Shown: positions 1-9,385, counted from the first letter of the stretch. The stretch: DNA of 64,000 nt from DASZBX01 sp035943635 (GCA_035943635.1 DASZBX010000067.1:115754-179753), one strand, 5' to 3'. Notes: a model not told the origin generated them from the sequence alone. Translations and numbers: made by a program.

Positions 1-339
1 GCGGCCACCGAACCCTGCGGCGCGGCCTCCCAGCAGGTGCTGACCACCGCCGGGGTCAAGGTGACCCCGGTGACCCTGGCGGCCGACGACACCGCGGACG
101 TCACCGCGATCGAGAGCGGCCAGGTCGACGCCTCGCTGGTCTACCACTCGGACGTGCTCACGGCCGGCGGCAAGGTCACCGGCGTGCAGTTCCCCGAGTC
201 CGCCTCGGCGATCCTGTCCTACCCGATCGCGGTGCTCAAGAACGCGCCCGACCCCACCGCGGCCCAGGCCTTCGTCGCCTACATCCTGTCCAGCGACGGC
301 TCGGCGGTGCTGACCGCGGCCGGCTTCCTGGCCCCGTGA
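1..339 (+). CDS. modA: Molybdate ABC transporter substrate-binding protein, C-terminal part
   Basis: The reading frame is open from the first base, so the N-terminus and lipoprotein signal lie outside the window; 112 codons remain. The text matches the last lobe of ModA: an AIESGQVDASLVYHSDV segment (periplasmic binding-protein hinge, with the Tyr that contacts the oxyanion in the family) and a closing FVAYILSSDGSAVLTAAGF helix typical of ModA ends. ModA captures molybdate/tungstate outside the membrane and delivers it to ModB. The stop overlaps the modB GTG start by 4 bases (GTGA), so the two are translationally coupled. The assignment is firm because of the family text and the permease neighbour. 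Confidence 0.93.
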   Translation, partial: AATEPCGAASQQVLTTAGVKVTPVTLAADDTADVTAIESGQVDASLVYHSDVLTAGGKVTGVQFPESASAILSYPIAVLKNAPDPTAAQAFVAYILSSDGSAVLTAAGFLAP

Positions 340-1220
340 GCCGACCGGACCCGGCCGCAGCCCCCGCCCCGGACCTCCGCGCGGTCGGCCGCCCGACGGG
401 CCGGTCCCGGCGCCCGGCCGGCGGCGGGCGCACCGGCCGGGTCCCGCCCGCCCTGCTGCTGCCCGGCGTGCTCGGCCTGGCCTTCCTGGTCCTGCCGGTC
501 GCCGGGCTGCTGCTCAAGACCCCCTGGCGGCAGCTGCCGCAACTGCTCGCCGCGGCCGACGCGGCCACCGCACTGCGCCTGTCCCTGGTCTGCGCCAGCC
601 TGGCCACGGCCGCCTCGATCGTGCTCGGCGTCCCGCTGGCCTGGCTGCTGGCCCGCACCCGGCTGCCCGGCCGCCGGTTCGTTAGGGCACTGGTCACCGT
701 GCCGCTGATCCTGCCGCCGGTCGCAGCCGGCCTGGCCCTGCTGCTGGTCTTCGGCCGCACCGGCATCCTCGGCCCGGACCTGCTGCGCTGGTTCGGCATC
801 TCGCTGCCGTTCACCACCAGCGGGGTCGTGGTGGCCGAGACCTTCGTCGCGCTGCCGTTCCTGGTCATCTCGGTCGAGTCCGCGCTGCGGGCCAACGACC
901 CGAGCCTGGAGGAGGCCGCGGCCACCTGCGGGGCCACCCGCTGGCAGACCTTCCGCTGGGTCACCCTGCCGCTGGTCGGCCCGGGCATCGCGGCCGGGGC
1001 GATCCTGGCCTGGGCCCGGGCGCTGGGCGAGTTCGGCGCCACGATCACCTTCGCCGGCAACTTCCCCGGCACCACCCAGACCATGCCGCTGGCCGTGTAC
1101 CTGGCCCTGGAACAGGACCCGCAGTCGGCGATCGCGCTGAGCGTGGTCCTGCTGATCGTGTCCGTGCTCGTGCTCGCCGCGCTGCGGGAGCGCTGGCTCG
1201 GCGTGTCGGTCGCGCCGTAG
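336..1220 (+). CDS. modB: Molybdate ABC transporter permease
   Basis: A 294-residue integral membrane protein with a long Pro/Arg/Gly-rich cytoplasmic N-terminus (about 45 residues) followed by five to six hydrophobic helices. The permease signature for contact with the ATPase (EAA loop) is visible at about residues 190-240: EEAAATCGATRWQTFRWV, then LGEFGATITFAGN, the hallmark of ModB/CysT-type permeases. The GTG start is chosen because it overlaps the modA stop (GTGA). Normally ModB works with an ATPase ModC encoded next; here the next gene, 230 bases on, is an unrelated membrane protein, so the ATPase must be encoded elsewhere or upstream of the window. Confidence 0.93.
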   Translation: MSRPDPAAAPAPDLRAVGRPTGRSRRPAGGGRTGRVPPALLLPGVLGLAFLVLPVAGLLLKTPWRQLPQLLAAADAATALRLSLVCASLATAASIVLGVPLAWLLARTRLPGRRFVRALVTVPLILPPVAAGLALLLVFGRTGILGPDLLRWFGISLPFTTSGVVVAETFVALPFLVISVESALRANDPSLEEAAATCGATRWQTFRWVTLPLVGPGIAAGAILAWARALGEFGATITFAGNFPGTTQTMPLAVYLALEQDPQSAIALSVVLLIVSVLVLAALRERWLGVSVAP

Positions 1221-1453
1221 CGCAACGCGGCGCACGCTGTGGCCGCCGGTAGCGCACCGTACCGTTTCCGGCCCGCGCACGGCCTCCTGGCGGCCATGGC
1301 GGGCTCGTAGCATGGGGCCCGGCGCACCGGTCCGTCCCGGGCCGGGCGCACCGCCCCGCGTGCCCGTCCGGCCGCCGCCGACGCCGCCCGGCCGACCCCG
1401 ATCGGCGTCCCCGATTGGTGGCCCGCGCGCACGCATGATCGAATGATGCTGCG

Positions 1454-3283
1454 ATGTCCAGTAACCTGACGGTCCCCGACGACGACGACGACGAAGACGA
1501 CGACCTGACCCTGCTGCGGGCCAACGAGCCGATGCTCGCCTTCACCCGCGGCGAGCTGTTCCTCCCGATCAGCGTCGGCCGCTACGTGGCCCGCTGCTCC
1601 CTGCGCGGACGGCACGGCGACTCCCCGGCGGCCGAACTGGTCCCGGCCGGGCAGCTGACCCTCGACCGGCTGGCCCGGGCCCGGGCCGAGTTCCCCGGCT
1701 GGGCCCTGTCCCTGCTGCTGGTCCAGCGCCCGGCCGACCGCCGCGCGGTCCGGGCCGCGCACAAGGCCCGGGTCCGGGTGGTCAACCGCTCGGCCAAGCT
1801 CGCCGCGGTCGGCCTGATCGCCCGGATCGTGGCGGTGCTGCTGCGGGTCTCGCTCAAGGTCCGCGGCTCGGTCCCGGGCGGGGTGAGCACCGAGGCGGCC
1901 CGGATCGACGGCGAGTCCTTCCTCCAGCCGGACACCTGCACGTACTACGGCCGGGTGGTGCGCACCGAGAGCTACGTCGCGCTCCAGTACTGGTTCTTCT
2001 ACGCGATGAACGACTGGCGCAGCACCTTCGGCGGGATCAACGACCACGAGGCCGACTGGGAGACCCTGACCGTCTTCCTGGACCCGGACGACCTGCGCCC
2101 GCGCTGGATCGCCTTCTCCTCGCACGACTACGTCGGCGACGACCTGCGCCGCCGCTGGGACGACCCCGACCTGGCCTGGTCGGCCGGGCACCCGGTGATC
2201 TTCGCCGGGGCCGGCTCGCACTCCGGCGCCGCCCAGGCCGGGGACTACCTGGTCCGGGTCCGGCCGCGGTTCGTCACCGGCCTGGTGCACGCCCTGCGCA
2301 GCGTGGTCGCCCGGCTCGCGCCGTGGCTGCGGCCGCCGAAGGAGGAGGGCATCGGCATCCCGTTCATCGACTACGCCCGCGGCGACGGGGTCCGGGTCGG
2401 CCCGGGCGGGGACCGGTCCTGGACCCCGGTGCTGATCGACGACTCGACCGACTGGGTGAACGGGTTCGCCGGACTGTGGGGCCGGGACACCGGGGACCGG
2501 TTCGGCGGCGAGCGCGCCCCGGCCGGCCCGCGCTACGAACGGGACGGCACGGTCCGCCCGTGCTGGGCCGACCCGGTCGGCTGGGCCGGGCTGCACAAGG
2601 TCCCGGCCAGCGACGCCGCCGCCCGCCGGCTGCTGGGCGAACGCCTGGACGCGGTCGCCGCGCAGCTCAAGCGGCAGGCCGTGGACGTGGCCGACCGCCG
2701 CCGCCGGCTGGCCGCGGACGGCGCCCTGCTGGCCGCGGTCCGCGCCGACCCGGCCCGGTCCCGGCTCAGCAGCCAGCTGGCCGAGGAACTGGACCGCGGC
2801 CAGCGCGACCTGCTCCGGCTCAGCGCCGAGCAGGCCGTGCTGGGCGAGGAGGCCGAGCTGATCGGCCGGGCCCTGGCCGAACCGACCCGGCTGACCGACC
2901 CGAAGGCCCACCTGCACCGCCCGCACATCCCGTACCAGACGCCGACCCGCAACCGGCGGCGGTTCCTGCAGATCTGGTCGCTGCTGTCCATCCCGTTCGT
3001 GCTGCTCGCGATCGCCGCGGTGGTCGCGATCCCGGGCCTGCCGGCGCTGGACACGTTCCTGGTCATCGTGGCGGTGTGCATGGGCTTGGAGGCGCTGGCC
3101 CGGCGGCGGCTGCTCGTGCTCACGCTGACCTGCCTCGGGTTCCTCGTCGGGCTCGCCCTCCTGATCATCGTCGTGGTGTTCCTGCTGTCGAGCTGGCGGT
3201 ATGGAGCGGCGGCGCTGCTCGCGACCGCGGCGGTGGCCGTGCTGGTCGCCAATCTGCGCGATGCCTTCGGGGCCAGCGGCTGA
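1454..3283 (+). CDS. Large actinobacterial membrane protein of unknown function
   Basis: A 609-residue protein. The N-terminus carries an acidic run (PDDDDDEDDD, residues 8-17). Residues about 160-260 form a soluble domain with aromatic-rich text ALQYWFFYAMNDW, NDHEADWETLTVFL and AGSHSGAAQAGDY, distantly reminiscent of Vps62-type beta domains, but I cannot assign it firmly. A charged helical stretch follows (about 380-480, probable coiled coil), then four closely spaced hydrophobic helices at about 500-600 with an inside-outside pattern, so the soluble part is probably anchored from the C-terminus. The ATG is 14 bases after a purine-poor leader with no strong Shine-Dalgarno. It stands alone; function unknown. 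Confidence 0.8.
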   Translation: MSSNLTVPDDDDDEDDDLTLLRANEPMLAFTRGELFLPISVGRYVARCSLRGRHGDSPAAELVPAGQLTLDRLARARAEFPGWALSLLLVQRPADRRAVRAAHKARVRVVNRSAKLAAVGLIARIVAVLLRVSLKVRGSVPGGVSTEAARIDGESFLQPDTCTYYGRVVRTESYVALQYWFFYAMNDWRSTFGGINDHEADWETLTVFLDPDDLRPRWIAFSSHDYVGDDLRRRWDDPDLAWSAGHPVIFAGAGSHSGAAQAGDYLVRVRPRFVTGLVHALRSVVARLAPWLRPPKEEGIGIPFIDYARGDGVRVGPGGDRSWTPVLIDDSTDWVNGFAGLWGRDTGDRFGGERAPAGPRYERDGTVRPCWADPVGWAGLHKVPASDAAARRLLGERLDAVAAQLKRQAVDVADRRRRLAADGALLAAVRADPARSRLSSQLAEELDRGQRDLLRLSAEQAVLGEEAELIGRALAEPTRLTDPKAHLHRPHIPYQTPTRNRRRFLQIWSLLSIPFVLLAIAAVVAIPGLPALDTFLVIVAVCMGLEALARRRLLVLTLTCLGFLVGLALLIIVVVFLLSSWRYGAAALLATAAVAVLVANLRDAFGASG

Positions 3284-3486
3284 GCGGCTTCGACACCCTG
3301 GTGCCGGAGCCTCACGGTCCGATCATCTTCTGATGGGACATCCAACAAGCTAACCGGCCCTCGCCCCGGGGAAAGCGGCTTCCGGCAGACCCTCCGTCGG
3401 CCCAATTCGCCCGCAAACTGCCTGGTCACGATATCCGGGCCCGGTGCGACCTCCACGAAAGCCGATTTAGCGGGTATCGTGAATTT

Positions 3487-3711
3487 GTGAGCGTCTTCTT
3501 TGAATTGTTCAACGCCGGCGGACGGCACCAGATTGAGGAGTCGCGCCGTTTGGAGAGCATGCGCGAAGAAGAGGGCCAGGCCGAACCCGGCCGTGGTCCG
3601 ATCGATCTGAGCTCCGGCCGCGTGGTCATCAAGCCCAAGGCCAAGGCCGCGGAAGTCGAGACCGAGGTCTCGGACGAGTTCGGCCCGATCGACGACGCCG
3701 GTCAGTTCTAG
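3487..3711 (+). CDS. Small conserved actinobacterial protein (DUF6191-like)
   Basis: A 74-residue protein starting with GTG. It has the pattern FFELFNAGGRHQIEE near the N-terminus and PGRGPIDLSSGRVVIKPK in the middle, which I recognise as the layout of a short actinobacterial family (DUF6191-like) without known function. It is charged, with no signal peptide or membrane segment. It converges on the M48 peptidase gene, 59 bases away. The coding frame is supported by strong third-position G/C and by the family text. Confidence 0.75.
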   Translation: MSVFFELFNAGGRHQIEESRRLESMREEEGQAEPGRGPIDLSSGRVVIKPKAKAAEVETEVSDEFGPIDDAGQF

Positions 3712-3770
3712 CGCCGCGGCGTTGGCCCGCCGCTTCTCGCCTTCGTGGCTTCTCCGGCGCGCCGAATCCG

Positions 3771-4961
3771 TCAGCCCTGCTGTCCGGCGTGCTCGGCGGC
3801 CCAGGCCCGGGCGTGCGCGATCCGGTCCGGGATCGGTGGGTGGCTGCCGGACCAGTGCCGCACCCGCCACCCGGGTTCGAGATCGGCCAGGTCGGCCACG
3901 GCCGCCTGCCGCCAGCACTCGACCACGGTGACCGGGTCCGCGGTCAGATCCAGGCCGAACTGGTCGGCCCGTCGCTCGATCCGGCGGCTGTGCACGTTGA
4001 ACACCGGCGCGCCCAGCCCTCCGAGCACCCCGCCCAGGACCATGACCAGGGCGAACGAGCGCGGATCGGCGGCGTGCGCGACCCCGGCCCGGGCGAGCAG
4101 CCAGGGCCACTGCAGCGCGGCCGCGATCAGCCCGACCGTCCCGGCCAGCCCGAGCGCGCCGGCCAGGGTGCCCCAGACCACGTCCCGCCGCGCGGCGTGC
4201 CCGAGTTCGTGCGCGGCGATGAAGGCGATCTGGTCCTCGTCGATCCGGGCCAGCGTGGTGTCCCAGATGACGACCCGGCGGCTGCGGCCGATGCCGGACA
4301 CGTAGGCGTTGAGCACCGTGGTGCGCTTGGAGGCGTCCGAGACCAGGATCTCCCGGACCGGCACCCCGCCCGCGGCGGCCAGCGCGAACAGCCGCTCGCG
4401 CAGCGGCCCCTCGGGCAGCGGGGTGAACTTGTTGAACAAGGGCTCGACCAGCACCGGCACCAGGAACGAGAGCACGAACACCAAGGCCGCGGCCGCGCCC
4501 GCGGCGACCAGCCACCAGAGGCCGGGCAGCGAGCGGACCAGGGCGAACCAGCCGAGCGACGCGGCCGCGACCAACGCCGCGCCGAGCACGAAGCCCTTGA
4601 CCTGGTCGGCCCAGAACAGTGCCCAGCTGCGGCGGGACAATCCCCAGCGCCGGTTCACCCTTTCGGACCACGCGTCCGTGGGCAGGCCCAGCACGGTCCC
4701 GGCCAGGATCAGCGCGACCGGCCCGAGCAGCGCCTCGGCCACCCAGCCGCCGCCGAACGGATCGGCCACCCGCCCGATCAGGTCCGCGCCGAGCCGGGTG
4801 ACCCCGAGCCCGAGGGCCAGTACGAGGCCCACCGCGCCGGCCACCAGCCGGATCGGCCGGGTCTCGCGCCGGCGCCGCCGGGACCGTTCGAGCTGCTCCG
4901 GGGTGAAGTCGGCCGCCGGATCATCGGCGGTCGGGCTGCTGCTGTGCCCTGCTGCGGCCAA
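3771..4961 (-). CDS. M48 family zinc metallopeptidase (Ste24/CAAX-protease like)
   Basis: A 396-residue membrane protease. The zinc site HELGH lies in the context AFIAAHELGHAARRD (about residue 245), and the third ligand is the Glu of RRIERRADQFGLDL about 75 residues later, as in M48A peptidases. Several transmembrane helices precede the zinc site (about residues 35-65, 75-105, 125-145, 160-185), and two more lie between the two zinc motifs. The family degrades misfolded membrane proteins or trims prenylated peptides in eukaryotes; actinobacterial members have no prenyl substrate defined. It reads toward the small gene at 3487, convergent. Confidence 0.92.
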   Translation of the reverse strand: MAAAGHSSSPTADDPAADFTPEQLERSRRRRRETRPIRLVAGAVGLVLALGLGVTRLGADLIGRVADPFGGGWVAEALLGPVALILAGTVLGLPTDAWSERVNRRWGLSRRSWALFWADQVKGFVLGAALVAAASLGWFALVRSLPGLWWLVAAGAAAALVFVLSFLVPVLVEPLFNKFTPLPEGPLRERLFALAAAGGVPVREILVSDASKRTTVLNAYVSGIGRSRRVVIWDTTLARIDEDQIAFIAAHELGHAARRDVVWGTLAGALGLAGTVGLIAAALQWPWLLARAGVAHAADPRSFALVMVLGGVLGGLGAPVFNVHSRRIERRADQFGLDLTADPVTVVECWRQAAVADLADLEPGWRVRHWSGSHPPIPDRIAHARAWAAEHAGQQG

Positions 4962-5098
4962 GTCGGGCTCCTGCGTGAGTGCGGGCGGGCGCGTTTCCCG
5001 GTCTACGTTACTCAGCCGCTCACGTCGCCGTTCCCACGACCGCGCCGCTCGGAACGCTCTCCGGGACGGCGCGGACGTGAGTCGCCTACTTCAGGCGG

Positions 5099-5509
5099 CT
5101 ACGGCTTGACCGCACGGGTGATCTCGAACCGCAGCAGCACCCTGCGGTCCCGGACCATCGCCGCGCGGTAGTCCGCCCAGTCCTCGTGCTCCCCGCTCAA
5201 CCGCCGGTAGTAGTCCACCAGCGCTTCGACGCCTTCGGCGCCCTCCACCAGCTCCGCGTCGCCTTCGACCTGGGTCCACGGCCCGTAGAACTTCTCGCTG
5301 AACACGCACAGCGCCACCCGCGGATCCCGCCGCGCGTTGCGGGTCTTGGCCCGGTCGGCGGTCACGCTCACGATCACCCGGCCCTGCGCGTCGATCCCCG
5401 GCGTCACCGGCGAGGTCTGCACCCGCCCGTCCCGCCGGAAGGTGGTCAGGATCCCGCGCGGGTTGGCCAGGATGAACTCCCGGGCCCAGGCGATGTCGTC
5501 GGCGTCCAC
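5099..5509 (-). CDS. PPOX-class F420-dependent oxidoreductase (split-barrel flavoprotein)
   Basis: A 136-residue split beta-barrel protein. Text such as ILTTFRRDGRVQTSPV, VTADRAKTRNARRDPRVAL and WTQVEGDAELV is the standard layout of the PPOX/FDOR family that binds F420 or FMN. The open frame extends 36 codons further upstream, but I place the start at GTG 5509 because GAGGAG sits 5 bases before it and because homology-like text begins there (DADDIAWAREF). Family members reduce small quinone-like or biliverdin-like substrates using F420H2; the substrate is unknown. Confidence 0.88.
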   Translation of the reverse strand: MDADDIAWAREFILANPRGILTTFRRDGRVQTSPVTPGIDAQGRVIVSVTADRAKTRNARRDPRVALCVFSEKFYGPWTQVEGDAELVEGAEGVEALVDYYRRLSGEHEDWADYRAAMVRDRRVLLRFEITRAVKP

Positions 5510-5718
5510 GTTCGCTCCTCGTCGCAACGCCGGCCGCCCTCGACGACCGGTCAGCGCCATGCTAACCCGGCAGGGAAAGACGGGGCGTTCGGAGCGTGTC
5601 CTCACCCTGCGATCCAAAGATCACTCGATGTGATGAATGGAGCACTAATTCCCCCGCGTGTTCGAACGCCGTCGACACACGTGTTCCAGCAGACCGGGAC
5701 GACCACGGGAGGTACGCT

Positions 5719-6330
5719 GTGAGTGTGACCGCTGAGCCGGAGTTCGATTTCACGGGCATTCACCTGCCCTTTCCGCCCACCGACGGTTTCACCGCGCAGG
5801 ACCTCGACCGGATCCCTGATCTGCCGCCCCACACGGAGTTGATCGACGGGAGCCTGGTCTTCGTGAGTCCGCAGCGCATCTTCCACGCCGAGATCATCGA
5901 TCTCATCAAACAGTCCCTGCGGCGGTTCGCGCCGGAGAAGTACGAGGTGGTGCGGGAGATCACCGTGACCCTGGGCGAGCGCCAGCGTCCCGAGCCGGAC
6001 GTGATGGTCGTCCATGCCAGCGCGCTGCTGGGGGATCCGGACCAGACGGACTTCTCCGTCGGCGACGTGGTGCTGGCCGTGGAGGTCGTGTCGCCCGAGT
6101 CGGCCGAGCGCGACCGCAAGCGCAAGCCGCAGCTGTACGCCGAGGCGCGGATCGAGCACTTCTGGCGGATCGAGAGCAACAGCGGCCGGGCTGTCGTCCA
6201 CGTCCACCGGCTCGACCCGGAAGCGGGGGAGTACCGGCTCACCGGGACCCACGAGAAGCAACTCTCCCTTGACCTGCCCTTCCCGGTCGAGATCGACCTG
6301 ACCGTACTCGACCGTTTCGGAAAGCGCTGA
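5719..6330 (+). CDS. Uma2 family endonuclease (DUF820)
   Basis: A 203-residue protein of the PD-(D/E)xK-like Uma2 family. The visible core is HTELIDGSLVF (about residue 40), RPEPDVMVV, and VLAVEVVSPESAERDRKRKPQLYAEARIEHFWRIE, which carries the conserved E, S-rich turn and the K/YxxxG-type block of the family. GTG 5719 is selected because GGGAGGT lies 7 bases upstream; the longer frame from 5596 lacks such a signal. These proteins are very common in actinobacteria and cyanobacteria, in vivo role mostly unproven. It is a single gene, with AT-richer DNA just upstream (5620-5660). Confidence 0.88.
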   Translation: MSVTAEPEFDFTGIHLPFPPTDGFTAQDLDRIPDLPPHTELIDGSLVFVSPQRIFHAEIIDLIKQSLRRFAPEKYEVVREITVTLGERQRPEPDVMVVHASALLGDPDQTDFSVGDVVLAVEVVSPESAERDRKRKPQLYAEARIEHFWRIESNSGRAVVHVHRLDPEAGEYRLTGTHEKQLSLDLPFPVEIDLTVLDRFGKR

Positions 6331-6669
6331 TCGCAACCGGGTCAGAGCACGAATATCACACCTCGATTAACGGCGAATGCCCCCGGCCTACCGCGCCGAA
6401 CCGCCGCCGTCAACCCTCCCGCCGCCTCTACTACGCTGCCGGTGACAGCCGCAGCCCCCACCCCAACCCCATCCCACCTGCACCGATACACCCCCGCAGC
6501 CGCCGCACCCCCCGCCTCCCGCCGTTCCGCGCGGAATTGTCGTGCCCGGACACACCCGTCGGCGAACCCTCACTCAGTCTTCGCCCACTCGTGCCCGGAA
6601 ATTAGCGTTCGAGGGCCAGGGTCGTCAGGAGTGCATGCCCTTTCCCTGACGGCAAAGGAGTAACCCACC
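6331..6669. other. Intergenic region upstream of the Tat-exported phosphoesterase
   Basis: No gene is seen here. The left part is unusually C-rich on the plus strand with simple CCCC/GCCGC runs. The right end holds an AAAGGAG ribosome binding site just before the ATG at 6670. No convincing terminator or operator is seen. Confidence 0.4.
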
Positions 6670-8115
6670 ATGCCCGACGTCTCTCGACGCAGGCTACTGA
6701 CTTCGGCCGGAGCGGTCACCGGCGCGGCCCTGGCGGCGGATTTCCTGCCCCAGAACGTCCAGCGGGCCCTGGCCGCGACCCCGTCGCGCACCGGCGCGCC
6801 GAACCGGCTGTCCGACATCAAGCACGTGGTCATCCTGATGCAGGAGAACCGGTCCTTCGACCACTACTTCGGCACCCTGCCCGGGGTGCGCGGCTTCTCC
6901 GACCCGGACGCGCTGACCCTGAGCACCGGCAAGTCGGTGTTCTACCAGCCGGACCCGGTGAACCCGGACGGATACACGCTGCCGTTTCACCTGGACACCA
7001 CGACCACCAGCGCGCAGTCGATCCCGTCGACCAGCCACGCCTGGGCCGTGCAGCACAGCGCGTGGAACAACGGCGCGATGGACAACTGGCTTCCGGCGCA
7101 CCGTGCCGCGGACGGCAAGAACGGTCCGTACACGATGAGCTACTACGAGCAGGAAGACATCCCCTTCCACTTCGCCCTCGCGAAGAACTTCACCATCCTG
7201 GACAACTACCACTGCTCCTTGCTCGGCCCCACCTGGCCGAACCGGCTCTACCTGATGAGCGCGTGGATCGACCCGGAGGGCGTCGGCGGCGGCCCGATCA
7301 TCAGCAACGAGCACAACCAGCTGTTCACCTGGAAGAGCTACCCCGAGGCGCTGACCGAGGCCGGCGTGTCCTGGCGGGTGTACCAGGAGGTGGACAACTA
7401 CGGCACGAACGTGCTCGAGTACTTCGACAGCTTCGTCAACGCCGCGGTCTCCTCGCCGCTGTACCAGAACGGCCTGCGCACCTTCGCCGGCGACCAGTTC
7501 GAGTACGACGCGGCGCACGACAAGCTGCCCACGGTCTCCTGGATCCTGCCGACCAGCTACCAGTCCGAGCACCCGGACTACACCCCGGCGGCCGGCGCGG
7601 ACTTCGTGGCCAGCAAGATCGACGCGATCGCGTCGAACCCGGACGTGTGGGCCAAGACCGTGTTCATCCTGAACTACGACGAGAACGACGGCCTGTTCGA
7701 CCACGTGCCGCCGCCCACCCCGCCGGCCGGCACCCCGGGCGAGTTCGTCGGCGGCCTGCCGATCGGCGGCGGCTTCCGGGTCCCGTGCATCATCGTCTCG
7801 CCGTGGACCGCGGGCGGCTGGATCAGCAGCTCGACCTCGGACCACACCTCCACCCTGCAGTTCCTGGAGCGATTGACCGGGGTCCGGATCCCGAACATCA
7901 CCCAGTGGCGCCGGGACACGTTCAGCGACCTGACCTCCGCGCTCGGCTTCCCGACCCGCGGGGTCCCGCAGCTGCCGGACACCAAGCGCACCCTGGCCAA
8001 GGCGGTCGAGAACATCGCGAACCTGCCCGCGCCCACCCTGCCCGGTGCGGCCCAGACCATGCCGGCCCAGCAGGCCGGCTCCCGTCCCCGTCCCCGTCCG
8101 CGCACCGGCGCCTGA
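6670..8115 (+). CDS. Tat-exported phospholipase C/acid phosphatase family phosphoesterase
   Basis: A 481-residue secreted enzyme. The N-terminus has a twin-arginine signal (SRRRLLTSAG followed by an Ala-rich hydrophobic stretch and a cleavage-like ALAAT). The catalytic domain begins with IKHVVILMQENRSFDHYFG (metal-binding Asn/Glu block of bacterial phospholipase C/AcpA enzymes), then SLLGPTWPNRLYLMS, NYDENDGLFDHVPPP and SDHTSTLQFLERLTG, the ordered metal-ligand motifs of the superfamily. It would cleave phosphate esters, possibly of phospholipids, outside the cell. A strong AAGGAG precedes the ATG. The next gene begins 38 bases later and is probably co-transcribed. Confidence 0.93.
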   Translation: MPDVSRRRLLTSAGAVTGAALAADFLPQNVQRALAATPSRTGAPNRLSDIKHVVILMQENRSFDHYFGTLPGVRGFSDPDALTLSTGKSVFYQPDPVNPDGYTLPFHLDTTTTSAQSIPSTSHAWAVQHSAWNNGAMDNWLPAHRAADGKNGPYTMSYYEQEDIPFHFALAKNFTILDNYHCSLLGPTWPNRLYLMSAWIDPEGVGGGPIISNEHNQLFTWKSYPEALTEAGVSWRVYQEVDNYGTNVLEYFDSFVNAAVSSPLYQNGLRTFAGDQFEYDAAHDKLPTVSWILPTSYQSEHPDYTPAAGADFVASKIDAIASNPDVWAKTVFILNYDENDGLFDHVPPPTPPAGTPGEFVGGLPIGGGFRVPCIIVSPWTAGGWISSSTSDHTSTLQFLERLTGVRIPNITQWRRDTFSDLTSALGFPTRGVPQLPDTKRTLAKAVENIANLPAPTLPGAAQTMPAQQAGSRPRPRPRTGA

Positions 8116-8153
8116 GCGTCGGCCGACCCGAAGAACTGACAGGAGGATCCACC

Positions 8154-9338
8154 ATGTCCAACGACAGTTCTCAGGCCCCCGAGGAAGAACTCGGCCCGAC
8201 CGGTCTGGCCGAAGGCTCGCATCTGGTCCCGGCGCCGGGCGCCGCGCGCGGCAAGAGCCTGCGCGCGACCGCGGCGAGCACCGCCGTGGTCGTCGCCGTG
8301 GCGATCGGCGTCACGACCTACCTCGGCACGCAGAACCACCCGGCCGCGGGCGCCGCCGCCGCAGCGGCCACCGCCTCGACGGGCGCCACGGTCACCGCCC
8401 CGGGCACGCCCGGCGGCCCGGCGTACAACGTCTACGTCGCCGCGGCCGGCGGCAACGAGGTCGCCTCGATCAACACGCTGACCGGCATCCCGGGCCCGAC
8501 CTACAGCACCGACACGGCCATGGGCATCGCGCTGTCCCCGAACGACCAGACGCTCTACGTCGCGGACACCGGCCAGTACGGTGTGCTGTCGGTCAACCTG
8601 GCCACGAAGGTGTCCACGTCGATCCACGTGGGCGCCTACCCGCAGGACGTCGCGGTCTCGCCGAGTGGCGCGACCGTCTACGCGACGCTCACCGGCGGGG
8701 ACACCGGGGCCGGCGGCTCGAACCAGGTCGCGGTGATCAGCACCGCGACGAACACCGTCAGCACGAACATCACCGTCGGCACCTCGCCGCGGCAGATCGT
8801 GCTCAGCACCGACGGCAGCCGTGCCTACGTGAGCACCGAGCAGGGCGTGTACGTGATCAACACGGCCACCAACCGGGTCGTCGGCGTCGTGCACACCGCC
8901 TCGGACGTGCAGGGCCTGGCCCTGAGCCCCGACGGCTCCACCCTCTACGCCACCGCGCCCGACGAGGGCCAACTCCTGGCCATCTCGACGCACAACCTGT
9001 TTGTGCAGCGCACCTTCGGCGCGGGCGCCGAGCCGTGGTCGGTCGGCGTCTCCAAGGACGGGTCCAAGCTCTACGTCGCGGACATCAACTCCAACAGCGT
9101 CGCGGTGATCGACGCGCGCAGCGGCCACACCCTGACCTCGGTCACGGTCGGCAGCCTGCCCACGGCGATCGGCGTCACCCCGGACGGCTCGGAAGTCTGG
9201 GTCGGCAACACCCTGACCGGCAGCCTGTCGGTGATCAGCACGGCCACGAACAAGCTGGTCACGACGATCCCCGGCGGCCCGGGCACCACGGCGCTGAACT
9301 CCGCGCCGACCGACATCGTGTTCGCCCCGATCAGCTGA
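8154..9338 (+). CDS. Membrane-anchored YncE/YVTN-type beta-propeller protein
   Basis: A 394-residue protein. A single hydrophobic helix at about residues 38-58 anchors or exports it, followed by an Ala/Thr-rich linker and six to seven repeats of about 42 residues with the YVTN signature (for example GIALSPNDQTLYVADT, VAVSPSGATVYATL, GVSKDGSKLYVADIN, GVTPDGSEVWVGNT). The start is ATG 8154 with AGGAGG 7 bases upstream; the frame is open much further but that part lies in the phosphoesterase gene. The family forms extracytoplasmic seven-bladed propellers; some bind DNA or metals, but no function can be assigned here. Likely in an operon with the upstream secreted phosphoesterase. Confidence 0.88.
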   Translation: MSNDSSQAPEEELGPTGLAEGSHLVPAPGAARGKSLRATAASTAVVVAVAIGVTTYLGTQNHPAAGAAAAAATASTGATVTAPGTPGGPAYNVYVAAAGGNEVASINTLTGIPGPTYSTDTAMGIALSPNDQTLYVADTGQYGVLSVNLATKVSTSIHVGAYPQDVAVSPSGATVYATLTGGDTGAGGSNQVAVISTATNTVSTNITVGTSPRQIVLSTDGSRAYVSTEQGVYVINTATNRVVGVVHTASDVQGLALSPDGSTLYATAPDEGQLLAISTHNLFVQRTFGAGAEPWSVGVSKDGSKLYVADINSNSVAVIDARSGHTLTSVTVGSLPTAIGVTPDGSEVWVGNTLTGSLSVISTATNKLVTTIPGGPGTTALNSAPTDIVFAPIS

Positions 9339-9385
9339 GCCGAACGCCCATCGGCGCCCAGCACTGAGGGCCGACAAAACCCAGG

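Noticed and set aside
236..2926. An 896-codon open frame on the minus strand, and similar very long frames opposite modB, pheT and argR-argG
   Set aside because: They lie opposite well-identified genes and translate to Ala/Gly/Arg/Pro-rich text without domains. This is the usual effect of high G+C on the antisense frames.
5596..5718. Longer N-terminus for the Uma2 protein
   Set aside because: The extra 41 codons lack family text and a ribosome binding site; GTG 5719 has both.
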